From: Rhodobacter sp. SY28-1
Lineage (GTDB): Bacteria; Pseudomonadota; Alphaproteobacteria; Rhodobacterales; Rhodobacteraceae
Direction: 5' to 3'
DNA length: 64,000 nt
Assembly: GCF_005222785.1 (NCBI RefSeq)
Contig: NZ_STGH01000002.1
Coordinates: 496,001 to 560,000 of the forward strand
Position numbers and translations under genes: made by a program. The notes below the pieces were generated by a model. It was not told the origin of the DNA and made no database searches. It worked only from the letters and a program-made list of their open reading frames with translations. How positions within the stretch are numbered: the stretch's first letter is position 1; each line of letters begins with the position of its first letter. Of this stretch, positions 1 through 7,639 are shown piece after piece.

Positions 1-25
1 ATCCTTGCTTGAGGATTTTGGCCCC

Positions 26-1216
26 TTACTCCGCCGCCATCGCCATCGCAGGAACCGTCCCGCGATAATACTCCTGCGCCGCCGCCACGCCCGATCCAAG
101 TTTCACCGGCCAACCCAGATCGGCCATGCACATCTCGGCCACGCAAAGCCCTGACAGCACCATCGCTTCGGTCAGCATGCCAAGGTGACCGATGCGGAAG
201 ACCTTTCCAGCGACCTCACCCAGACCCACGCCGAAGGCCATGCCGTATTTGCTGGCCGCAAGCTGAACCAGCGCGGTCCCGTCGCACCCGGCAGGCACCT
301 TTACCGCCGTCACCGTATCCGAATACAAGTCTGCCGACACCGCATAGGGCGTCATCCCCCAGGCAAAGACCGCCCGGCGCACGCCTTCGGCGAGCCGGTG
401 GTGGCGAGCGTAGACATTCTCCAGCCCCTCCGTCTCCAGAAGGTCGATGGAATGCGCCAGCCCGGCAATCAGGCCCACAGCGGGAGTATAGGGGTAGCCG
501 CCGCGCGCGTAAGCACCCAGCATGTCCTTGAAATCGAAGAAGGTCCGTGGCAGTCGTGCCGTCTCCATCGCCGCAATCGCTTTCGGCGAAACCCCCAGGA
601 TCGCCAGCCCCGCCGGCAGCATGAAGCCCTTCTGACTGCCCGCCACCGCGATATCGACGCCCCAGCCCGCAAAGTCGAAGGGCATCGAGGCGATCGAGGA
701 CACCCCGTCCACGAACAGCATCGCCGCATGTCCCGCCGCGTCCATCGCCGCCCGGATCCCCGCGATGTGCGACTTCACCCCCGTCGCCGTCTCGTTATGG
801 GTCGCCAGGACCGCCTTGATATGCCCTGCCTTGTCCGCGCGCAGGACCCTCTCGATGGCCTCAAGCGGCGCTCCCTGCCCCCAGGGCGTTTCGATGATCT
901 CGACGTCCAGCTTGTGGCGCTGGCACAGGTCGATCCAGCGGTGGCTGAACATCCCGAACCGGGCGGCAAGAACGGTATCTCCGGGTGACAGCGTGTTCGT
1001 CACTGCCGCTTCCCAACCCCCCGTGCCGGTCGACGGGATGACGATGACCTCGCCCTGTTCCATGCGCAAAACCCGCCGAACACCTTCCACCGCCGGCTTG
1101 AACAGCCGTGAAAAGGCCGGGCTCCGGTGGTCCAGCGTGCCCATGTCGCAGGCCTTGCGCACCGAATCCGGAATGTTCGTCGGGCCCGGGATGAAGACGG
1201 GGTTCTGCATGGACAT
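26..1216 (-). CDS. bhcA: PLP-dependent glyoxylate aminotransferase, probably aspartate-glyoxylate aminotransferase BhcA
   Basis: A 396-aa class V aminotransferase that moves an amino group onto glyoxylate. The start is ATG at 1216 (MSMQNPVFIPGPTN) with AGGGAG just upstream; the open frame continues to 1327 without a good start. Visible motifs are the N-terminal FIPGPTNIP and DHRSP, the PSTGTGGWE phosphate-binding segment, HNETATGV, FVDGVSS, and SGSQKG-like AGSQKGFMLP with the PLP lysine. Serine-glyoxylate aminotransferases share this fold. The divergent IclR gene 150 bp away is the arrangement known for bhcA/bhcR of the beta-hydroxyaspartate cycle, so BhcA is preferred. The bhcB, bhcC and bhcD partners would lie left of the window and cannot be seen. 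Alternative: serine-glyoxylate or alanine-glyoxylate aminotransferase. Confidence 0.75.
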   Translation of the reverse strand: MSMQNPVFIPGPTNIPDSVRKACDMGTLDHRSPAFSRLFKPAVEGVRRVLRMEQGEVIVIPSTGTGGWEAAVTNTLSPGDTVLAARFGMFSHRWIDLCQRHKLDVEIIETPWGQGAPLEAIERVLRADKAGHIKAVLATHNETATGVKSHIAGIRAAMDAAGHAAMLFVDGVSSIASMPFDFAGWGVDIAVAGSQKGFMLPAGLAILGVSPKAIAAMETARLPRTFFDFKDMLGAYARGGYPYTPAVGLIAGLAHSIDLLETEGLENVYARHHRLAEGVRRAVFAWGMTPYAVSADLYSDTVTAVKVPAGCDGTALVQLAASKYGMAFGVGLGEVAGKVFRIGHLGMLTEAMVLSGLCVAEMCMADLGWPVKLGSGVAAAQEYYRGTVPAMAMAAE

Positions 1217-1276
1217 CGGGCAACTCCCTGAAAGATCGCCCAGAAAAGCTACGCCCTGCGGCGAATGCGCACAATT

Positions 1277-1286
1277 TTTTCGAAAA
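1277..1286. promoter_or_regulatory. Candidate IclR-type operator palindrome in the divergent promoter region
   Basis: A perfect 10-bp palindrome, TTTTCGAAAA, lies in an AT-rich stretch between the divergent aminotransferase and IclR genes. IclR-family regulators usually bind short palindromes in such intervals, so this is a plausible BhcR site. It is a prediction from position and symmetry only. Confidence 0.3.
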
Positions 1287-1365
1287 GATTTTTCACTGTC
1301 ACATATCCATGCTATTCCCCAATCCATCCAATGACTTGTGCTTTTTCACAAACAGGAGGCCCCCG

Positions 1366-2178
1366 ATGGCCCAGAAACCCCGCGGCCGCCCGAAGGCGTT
1401 CAACGAAAAGACGGACCAGAACACCGTGCAGGCCTTGGACCGGGGCATGGACATCCTGACCCATGTCGCCCTGAACCCGGGCCGGACCCTGTCCGAGATT
1501 GCCGAGGATACCGGCGAGGCCATCGCCACCGTCTTCCGCGCCCTTGTCACCCTGCAAGGCCACGGCATGGTCGAGGTAGATGAGCCCGGCCAGTTCTGGC
1601 ACATCGGCCCCGGTGCCTTCCGCGTCGGCTCGGCCTTTCTGCGCCGCACCAAGGTCGTCGAACGCGCCCGCCAGCCGATGGACGCGCTGATGCGCGAAAC
1701 CGGCGAAACCGCGAACCTCGGCATCGAGGTCAAGGACGAGGTCTTCTTCGTCGCCCAGGTTGAAACCTACGAAGCGATCCGCGCCTTCTTCCCCCCCGGC
1801 ACCCGCGCGCCGATGCACTCCAGCGGGATCGGCAAGGCGCTGCTGGCCTGGTACCCCGAGGAAAAGACGCGCGGCATCCTGGCCCGCAAGGGGCTGGAAA
1901 AGTTCACCTCCCTGACCCTCACCAGCGACAGCGCCCTCCTCCGCGACCTGAACCGCACCCGCGACCGGGGCTTTTCCATCGACGATCAGGAACGCGCCGA
2001 GGGGATGCGCTGCGTCGCGGCCCCGATCTTCAACGCCCATGGCGAGCCGGTGGCGGGCCTGTCTGTCTCCGGCCCCGCCTTCCGCATGGGGCTGTCCGAC
2101 GCCACCCGGACCGGCGCGCTGGTGCGGGCGGCGGCGGATCAGGTGACGGAAGCCACGGGCGGCACCCAGCCCGAGTGA
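1366..2178 (+). CDS. bhcR: IclR-family transcriptional regulator, probably BhcR
   Basis: A 270-aa IclR-type repressor/activator. It has an N-terminal winged helix-turn-helix (about residues 18-80, TLSEIAEDTGEAIATVFRAL) and a C-terminal effector-binding domain containing GIGKALLAW and GMRCVAAPIFNAHGEPVAGLSVSGP. The start is ATG 1366, preceded by AGGAGG at 1354-1359. It is divergent from the glyoxylate aminotransferase and most likely controls it; BhcR of the beta-hydroxyaspartate cycle senses glyoxylate in this arrangement. The neighbouring choline sulfatase in the same direction could be a second target. IclR membership is certain; the BhcR identity is inferred from context. Confidence 0.8.
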   Translation: MAQKPRGRPKAFNEKTDQNTVQALDRGMDILTHVALNPGRTLSEIAEDTGEAIATVFRALVTLQGHGMVEVDEPGQFWHIGPGAFRVGSAFLRRTKVVERARQPMDALMRETGETANLGIEVKDEVFFVAQVETYEAIRAFFPPGTRAPMHSSGIGKALLAWYPEEKTRGILARKGLEKFTSLTLTSDSALLRDLNRTRDRGFSIDDQERAEGMRCVAAPIFNAHGEPVAGLSVSGPAFRMGLSDATRTGALVRAAADQVTEATGGTQPE

Positions 2179-2198
2179 CGCTTTCGACAGGGGCCGGT

Positions 2199-2229
2199 CG
2201 GTCGGGGGCCAGACGGGCGCGCCCGACCG
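2199..2229 (+). terminator. Hairpin after the IclR gene, overlapping a GTCTAGAC palindrome
   Basis: CGGTCGGG (2199-2206) pairs with CCCGACCG (2222-2229) around a 15-nt loop, just after the regulator stop codon. No T-tract follows, so termination is uncertain. The right arm runs straight into a GTCTAGAC palindrome upstream of betC, so this could instead be part of a control region. Confidence 0.3.
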
Positions 2230-2263
2230 TCTAGACAAGCGCAAAGCCAGCGAAGGACACATC

Positions 2264-3766
2264 ATGACCAAGCCGAACCTGTTGATCCTGATGGTCGACC
2301 AGCTGAACGGCACCCTCTTCCCCGATGGCCCGGCTGACTTCCTGCATACGCCCAACCTCAAGGCTCTCGCCGCCCGGTCCACCCGCTTCCGGAACTGCTA
2401 CACGGCGTCCCCCCTCTGCGCCCCCGCCCGCGCCAGCTTCATGTCCGGTCAGCTTCCCTCCCGCACCCGCGTCTACGACAACGCCGCCGAATTCGCCTCG
2501 GACATCCCGACCTACGCCCACCACCTGCGCCGCGCCGGGTACCAGACGGCGCTTTCCGGCAAGATGCATTTCGTCGGTCCTGACCAACTCCATGGGTTCG
2601 AGCAGCGCCTGACAACCGACATCTACCCCGCTGACTTCGGCTGGACCCCTGACTACCGCAAACCGGGCGAGCGCATCGACTGGTGGTACCACAACCTCGG
2701 CTCCGTCACCGGCGCAGGCGTGGCCGAGATCACCAACCAGTACGAATACGATGACGACGTGGCCTTCCAGGCCGTGCAGAAGATCTACGACCTCTCGCGC
2801 GGCCAGGACCCCCGCCCCTGGGCGCTGACCGTCAGCTTCACCCACCCGCACGATCCCTTCGTCGCCCGCCGCAAATATTGGGACCTCTACGAAGGTGCCC
2901 CCGAATGCGAGCCGCCCGAACCCCTCGCCTACGACGACATGGACCCCCACTCCCAGCGCCTGATGGACGCCTGCGACTGGCGGGGCATGGAAATCACCCC
3001 CGACCACATCCGCCGCGCCAAGCAGGCATATTTCGCCAACATCAGCTATATCGACGACAAGATCGGTGAGATTCTTGCCGTTCTGGAGGCCACCCGGCAG
3101 GACGCCCACATCGTCTTCCTCTCCGACCACGGTGAGATGCTTGGGCAAAAGGGTCTCTGGTTCAAGATGAACTTCTTCGAAGGCTCGGCCCGCGTGCCCC
3201 TGATGATCGCGGCCCCCGAGATGCCCGCAGGCCTTGTCGAAACCCCCGTCTCCTCCATCGACCTCGCCCCCACTCTCGCAGCACTTGCAGGACTCTCGAT
3301 GGACGAAGTCGCCCCCTGGACCGAAGGCGTGAACCTGATCCCGGTGGCCAATGGAGCGCCTCGCGCCCCCGTCGCCATGGAATACGCCGCCGAAGGCACG
3401 ATCACCCCGATGGTCGCCCTGCGTGACGGAGCCTGGAAATACATCCGCTGCCCCGCCGACCCCGAACAGCTGTTCGACGTGGCGAATGACCCGGGAGAAA
3501 CGGTGAACCTCGCCACCGATCCCCGCACCACCGAAATCCTCCAGCATTTCCGCACGCTGGCCGACCAACGCTGGGACCTCTCCGCCTACGACGCGGCAGT
3601 CCGCGAAAGCCAGGCCCGCCGCTGGGTGGTATACGAGGCGCTGCGGAACGGCGCCTATTTCCCCTGGGACCACCAGCCGCTTCGTGCGGCAAGCGAACGC
3701 TACATGCGCAACCACATGGATCTGAATGTTCTAGAGGACTCCAAGCGGTTTCCGCGCGGGGAATAA
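2264..3766 (+). CDS. betC: Choline-sulfatase
   Basis: A 500-aa arylsulfatase-family enzyme that hydrolyses choline-O-sulfate to choline and sulfate, feeding glycine betaine synthesis. The N-terminus PNLLILMVDQLNGTLFPDGP, the AEFASDIPTYAHHLRRAGY and SGKMHFVGPDQLHGFE segments, and the metal-binding FLSDHGEMLG are characteristic of BetC. The sulfatase signature CAPAR at residues 52-56 supplies Cys52 for conversion to formylglycine. The C-terminal tail is also of BetC type. Length matches the family (about 500 aa). No betB, betI or choline transporter is adjacent; a GMC dehydrogenase that could oxidise choline lies convergently downstream. Confidence 0.93.
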   Translation: MTKPNLLILMVDQLNGTLFPDGPADFLHTPNLKALAARSTRFRNCYTASPLCAPARASFMSGQLPSRTRVYDNAAEFASDIPTYAHHLRRAGYQTALSGKMHFVGPDQLHGFEQRLTTDIYPADFGWTPDYRKPGERIDWWYHNLGSVTGAGVAEITNQYEYDDDVAFQAVQKIYDLSRGQDPRPWALTVSFTHPHDPFVARRKYWDLYEGAPECEPPEPLAYDDMDPHSQRLMDACDWRGMEITPDHIRRAKQAYFANISYIDDKIGEILAVLEATRQDAHIVFLSDHGEMLGQKGLWFKMNFFEGSARVPLMIAAPEMPAGLVETPVSSIDLAPTLAALAGLSMDEVAPWTEGVNLIPVANGAPRAPVAMEYAAEGTITPMVALRDGAWKYIRCPADPEQLFDVANDPGETVNLATDPRTTEILQHFRTLADQRWDLSAYDAAVRESQARRWVVYEALRNGAYFPWDHQPLRAASERYMRNHMDLNVLEDSKRFPRGE

Positions 3767-3811
3767 GGTCAGGTTCGCCGCCTCACCAAGGCCCGGTCGT
3801 TGCCCATGCAA

Positions 3812-3830
3812 CAAATACTCCCGCCGGAGG
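3812..3830 (+). repeat. Dispersed intergenic repeat, CAAATACTCCCGCCGGAGG copy
   Basis: One copy of a short GC-rich motif that recurs in the window near 9685, 9839, 18121, 23763 and 28872. It contains the small hairpin-capable segment CTCCCGCCGGAG and sits between the convergent betC and GMC oxidoreductase genes. Confidence 0.55.
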
Positions 3831-3926
3831 ATCCGTCGCCAATCCCGGGACGACCGGCCCGTCGTCCTTCCGCGGATGCGCCGTCCGCGGGGCTCGATGC
3901 CCCAAGGATGGCTCCTCCGTCGAAGG

Positions 3927-5537
3927 TCACCGCGCGTCGGCCAGCACCCGCTCTGCTCCCTTCCAGCCCATCAGCATGGCCGGAGCATTTGTGTTCCCTG
4001 CGATGATGTTCGGAAACGCGCTCGCGTCGATCACCCGCAGACCGCCCAGCCCGTGCACGCGAAGACCCGCATCCACCACCGAAGACGACGCATCCGGTCC
4101 CATCCGGCAAGTGCAGCTCGGGTGATAGACGGTCCCCGAACGGGCGCGGAAATCATGGATCAGCTCTTCATCCGACTGCACCTTCGGCCCTGGCCGCAGC
4201 TCTTCCTTCACAAGCGCCGCCATCGCGGGCTGGGCCGCGACTTTCCGCAGGAACTTCACCGCCGCTAGCATCTCCTCGACGTCATGGTTCGTCAAAAACG
4301 CATTCGCGGTGATCACCGGATGATCCTCGGCCCGACCCGTACGCAGCCGGATATGGCCCCGGCTGGTGGGTCGGCAATTCGACAACCCGATGGACAGGCC
4401 CGACCAGGGGTCCGGCGTCAGCAGCGGCCGCTCGCCCTCACGCGGGATCAATGTTGAAAAGGCCTGGAAATACAACTGCATGTTCGGTCGGTCGAGGTCC
4501 GGACGCGTCCGGAAGAACCCCCCGGCGTGGTTGATCGACTTGGCCAACGGGCCGCCGCCGCCTAGAAAGTACTGCATCCCGGCGCGCAGCTTGCCCCACC
4601 AGGGCCGCAGCTCGTCATTGTAGGTCGGCACCTTCATCGCCCAGGTGTAGTTGATCCCCTGGTGGTCGCTCAGATGGTCGCCCACATTCGCATTGTCCCT
4701 GATTACCGGGATGCCCAGCCCCTGCAACAAGGCCCCCGGCCCGATCCCCGACAGCTGCAACAGCTGCGGCGAGTTGATCGCGCCCCCCGCCAGGATCACC
4801 TCGCCCCGTGCCCGCAGCACCCGCGTCTCGTCGCCCCGGCGGTATTCCACGCCCACGGCCCGGCCACCCTCGATCACGACCCGCGTCGCCAGCGCGCCTG
4901 TCACCACCCGCAGATTGGACCGCTTCATCGCCGGCCGCAGGAAAGCCCGCGCGGCCGAATTCCGCCGCGCCCCCTTGATCGTCATCTGGTAGATGCCCGC
5001 GCCTTCCTGCCGGGCCCCGTTGAAATCGGCGGTCGGCGCAAGGCCCGCCTGTTCGCAGGCCTGCAGATACATGCCCACCAGCGGATGCAGCCCCGCCCGG
5101 TTGGCCGAGACGAACAGCGGCCCGCCCTGCCCGCGCCAGTCGTCGGCACCGGCCTCGTTGTCCTCCATCGCCTTGTAGGCGGAAAGACACTCCTCCCAGC
5201 CCCAGCCCGGATTGACGCCCCAGTCGTCGTAATCCGCCTTGTGGCCCCGGATGTAGACCATCGCATTGATGCTGGACGACCCGCCGAGAATTTTCCCCCG
5301 CGGCCAATGATCCCGCGCGCCGTTCAGGCCCGGGTCGGGTTCGGTCTTGTAAAGCCAGTTCACCGCCGGGTCGTAGAACAGCTTGCCATACCCCAGCGGC
5401 AGATGGACATAGAACCTCCGGTCCGACCCGCCCGCCTCCAGCACCGTGACCTTGTGCTTGCCATTGGCCGTCAGCCTCTCGGCCAGAACGCAGCCCGCGC
5501 TGCCCGCGCCCACGATGATGTAGTCGGTCTCGTCCAT
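3927..5537 (-). CDS. GMC-family FAD oxidoreductase, choline-dehydrogenase-like
   Basis: A 536-aa flavoprotein alcohol dehydrogenase. It carries an N-terminal FAD-binding Rossmann motif (YIIVGAGSAGCVLAERL), the GMC signature WPRGKILGGSSSINAMVYIRGH, the second GMC motif ILAGGAINSPQLLQLSGIG, and the C-terminal active-site region YHPSCTCRMGP with VIDASAFPNIIAGNTNAPAMLMGWKGA. The start is ATG at 5537 with GGGGA six bases upstream; a GTG five codons earlier is possible. Proximity to betC suggests choline to betaine aldehyde, but the N-terminal third (FYDPAVNWLYKTEPDPG) is less like classic BetA, so another primary alcohol is possible and no bet symbol is given. Confidence 0.82.
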   Translation of the reverse strand: MDETDYIIVGAGSAGCVLAERLTANGKHKVTVLEAGGSDRRFYVHLPLGYGKLFYDPAVNWLYKTEPDPGLNGARDHWPRGKILGGSSSINAMVYIRGHKADYDDWGVNPGWGWEECLSAYKAMEDNEAGADDWRGQGGPLFVSANRAGLHPLVGMYLQACEQAGLAPTADFNGARQEGAGIYQMTIKGARRNSAARAFLRPAMKRSNLRVVTGALATRVVIEGGRAVGVEYRRGDETRVLRARGEVILAGGAINSPQLLQLSGIGPGALLQGLGIPVIRDNANVGDHLSDHQGINYTWAMKVPTYNDELRPWWGKLRAGMQYFLGGGGPLAKSINHAGGFFRTRPDLDRPNMQLYFQAFSTLIPREGERPLLTPDPWSGLSIGLSNCRPTSRGHIRLRTGRAEDHPVITANAFLTNHDVEEMLAAVKFLRKVAAQPAMAALVKEELRPGPKVQSDEELIHDFRARSGTVYHPSCTCRMGPDASSSVVDAGLRVHGLGGLRVIDASAFPNIIAGNTNAPAMLMGWKGAERVLADAR

Positions 5538-5677
5538 GTCAGTCCCCGGCACCCGACCGCGACCCTAACGGCGGGTCAAAGGCCGAACCGTCCGGTTTGC
5601 GACACCGGATGTCGCGCATGAATGGCTCCTGCGTCACGACTTCGTCGTCTCGTCGCGGGGTCGCCCGGCGAAGAGCC

Positions 5678-6148
5678 CTAGGACGCGACCTCGAAAGTCG
5701 GGGCATAGTCCACCGGGAAGTTCACCGACCGCGCGATGAAGCAGACCTCGTGGATGCGGTGATGGATCGCCTCGGCGGCGGCAAGGTCCGTTCCCGGCTT
5801 CACCACCACATGCGGCCGCAGGGTCGCCTTGACGAACCGCCCCGCGCCACCACGGCCGACCTCACCCACGCCCACCGGGCTGTCGGAATACGAGGTCACC
5901 ACGATCCCCGCATCGCTGGCATAATGCAGATACCACAGCATGTGACAGGCCGAGAGGGCGCTCAGCAGCAGATCCTCCGGGTTCATCTTCGTGGGGTCCC
6001 CGCCCAGGAGGGGATCGTTCGAACAATGCACGGGTGCCTTCCCCGGCACTGCGATGTCCCAAGTCCGGTCATAAGCCTTGTAATGCGCCGTCCCCTCGCC
6101 CCGGTTGCCGGTCCATTCAATGCGGGTGGTGTAGTCGTGTGTGGGCAT
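5678..6148 (-). CDS. OsmC/Ohr-family peroxiredoxin-like protein
   Basis: A 156-aa OsmC-type protein, a family of thiol-dependent hydroperoxide reductases. The family signature NPEDLLLSALSACHMLWYLHYA holds the first cysteine, and the second is in HEVCFIARSVNFPV. The start is ATG 6148 (MPTHDYTTRIEW) with AAGGA upstream; the longer frame toward 6286 has no supporting ribosome-binding site. It is transcribed alone and divergently from the DHFR-like gene. Osmotic or oxidative stress protection would fit beside betaine genes, but that link is only positional. Confidence 0.85.
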   Translation of the reverse strand: MPTHDYTTRIEWTGNRGEGTAHYKAYDRTWDIAVPGKAPVHCSNDPLLGGDPTKMNPEDLLLSALSACHMLWYLHYASDAGIVVTSYSDSPVGVGEVGRGGAGRFVKATLRPHVVVKPGTDLAAAEAIHHRIHEVCFIARSVNFPVDYAPTFEVAS

Positions 6149-6288
6149 GGTTGAGTCCTTTGCGGGGATGAAGGCTAACCGTATTCCGCGTGCCGGGCCA
6201 CCCCACGAACGAAAGGAAAACATCGCCTTGGCAAAGCCGCCCCGGCGTGGCATGGAAGGCCCCCCAGTATTGCACAGGAGACGCAAGG

Positions 6289-6825
6289 ATGCCCACCGGA
6301 CATGTCTTCATCGCCACCAGCCTGGACGGTTTCATCGCCCGGGCGGACGGCAGCCTCGACTGGCTGATCTCTCCTGCTCATGAGGGGGAGGATCATGGCT
6401 ATGACGCCTTCATGGCAAACATCGACGCTATCGTCATGGGGCGCGGCACGTATGAGGCGGTTCTGGGCTTTGACGCCTGGCCCTATGACAAGCCGGTTCT
6501 GGTGCTGTCCCGCCAGCTTGCAGGAAGCGAACCGCCTGAGGGTTTGCAAGGCAAGGTGACCTTCGCCGATCTGTCCCCGCAGGCGGCGATGGATCATCTG
6601 GGCCAGCAGGGGGCCGCCCGCGTCTATGTCGATGGCGGCCAGATCGTGCAGGCCTTCCTGCGCGCGGGTCTAGTGGCGGACATGGTCCTGTCGCGCATTC
6701 CGGTCCTGATCGGCGCGGGGCGCAGCCTGTTCGGCGCGGTCGACCGCGACCTTGCGCTGGTCCATCAGGCCACGACCGCATTCCCCTCGGGCCTCGTGCA
6801 GTCCCGCTACAGTGTCGTCGGGTGA
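6289..6825 (+). CDS. Dihydrofolate reductase-like (RibD C-terminal domain) protein
   Basis: A 178-aa single-domain protein of the RibD_C/DHFR-like fold, annotated as pyrimidine-type or dihydrofolate reductase-like. Visible features are the N-terminal FIATSLDGFIARADGSLDWL, the NADPH-binding AIVMGRGTYEAVLGF, and the C-terminal VYVDGGQIVQAFLRAGLVADMVLSRIPVLIGAG. The start is ATG 6289, preceded by CAGGAG at about 6275-6280. Family members with this architecture are of mostly unknown substrate and do not replace FolA. It ends 7 bp before the convergent caiD-like gene. Confidence 0.85.
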   Translation: MPTGHVFIATSLDGFIARADGSLDWLISPAHEGEDHGYDAFMANIDAIVMGRGTYEAVLGFDAWPYDKPVLVLSRQLAGSEPPEGLQGKVTFADLSPQAAMDHLGQQGAARVYVDGGQIVQAFLRAGLVADMVLSRIPVLIGAGRSLFGAVDRDLALVHQATTAFPSGLVQSRYSVVG

Positions 6826-6832
6826 AGGGGCC

Positions 6833-7639
6833 TCACCGCCCCTTCCAAACCGGATCGCGCTTTTCTGCAAAGGCCCGCGCGCCCTCCAACTGGTCCTCCG
6901 ACGAATACAGCCGGTCCACCGTCGGCATCTGCCGCTTGGTGATCCGGTTCAGCGCGTCCTGGAAGCGCATGTTTTCCGCCTCGCGCACCACTTCCTTGAT
7001 CGCCGCATAGACAAGAGGCGGGCCGCTTTCCAGAAGCCGCGCCAGATCCCAGGTCTTGGCCATCAGCTCCTCGGGCGCGCAGATTTCCTTCACGATCCCC
7101 CAGCGATGCGCTTCTTCGGCGTCGAACCAGCGGCCCGTCAGCAGCAGGTCCATCGCCACATGATAGGGAATGCGCTTAGGCAACTTGATCGAAGCCGCAT
7201 CCGCCACCGTGCCCGACCGGATTTCCGGCAGAGCAAAGGTCGCGTTGGTCGAACACAGGATCAGGTCCGCCGAGAGCGCCAGTTCCAGCCCCCCGCCGCA
7301 GCAGATGCCCTGCACCGCCGCAATCACCGGCTTGTTGAGGTTCGGCAGCTCCTGCAGCCCGCCAAAGCCCCCAACCCCATAATCGCCATCCACCGCATCG
7401 CCCTCGGCCGCAGCCTTCAGGTCCCAGCCGGGGCAGAAGAACTTCTCGCCCGCCGCGCGCAGGATGCAGACCCGCAAGCTGTCATCGTCGCGGAAATCCC
7501 GGAACACCAGACCCATCACCCGGCTGGTCTTCAGGCTGATCGCGTTGGCCTTCGGCGCATCCAGCGTGACCTCCAGGATCGCCCCTTCCCGGCGCGTCTT
7601 CACCGGGCCTTCCGTCCGCATCTGCATCTCTGGCATCAC
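6833..7639 (-). CDS. caiD: Crotonobetainyl-CoA hydratase / carnitinyl-CoA dehydratase-like enoyl-CoA hydratase
   Basis: A 268-aa crotonase-fold protein. It resembles enterobacterial CaiD in three diagnostic segments: ILEVTLDAPKANAI near the N-terminus, FFCPGWDLKAAAEG with the PGWDLKAA oxyanion loop, and the C-terminal AFAEKRDPVWKGR. The expected reaction is reversible hydration of crotonobetainyl-CoA to L-carnitinyl-CoA. Its start overlaps the stop of the upstream acyl-CoA synthetase (ATGA), so the two are translationally coupled. The surrounding acyl-CoA dehydrogenase, carnitine dehydrogenase and BKACE genes support a role in betaine CoA-ester metabolism. A generic enoyl-CoA hydratase is the fallback. 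Confidence 0.82.
   Translation of the reverse strand: MMPEMQMRTEGPVKTRREGAILEVTLDAPKANAISLKTSRVMGLVFRDFRDDDSLRVCILRAAGEKFFCPGWDLKAAAEGDAVDGDYGVGGFGGLQELPNLNKPVIAAVQGICCGGGLELALSADLILCSTNATFALPEIRSGTVADAASIKLPKRIPYHVAMDLLLTGRWFDAEEAHRWGIVKEICAPEELMAKTWDLARLLESGPPLVYAAIKEVVREAENMRFQDALNRITKRQMPTVDRLYSSEDQLEGARAFAEKRDPVWKGR

Noticed and set aside
2231-3715. Long minus-strand open frame opposite betC, and similar long antisense frames opposite many genes
   Set aside because: High GC with codon-third-position bias leaves long open antisense frames. They have Ala/Arg/Gly-rich composition, no motif and no ribosome-binding site, while the sense frame has clear family motifs.
3927-5537. Assigning betA because betC is close
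   Set aside because: The first third of the protein differs from classic choline dehydrogenase and no betB is nearby, so only a GMC-family call was made.
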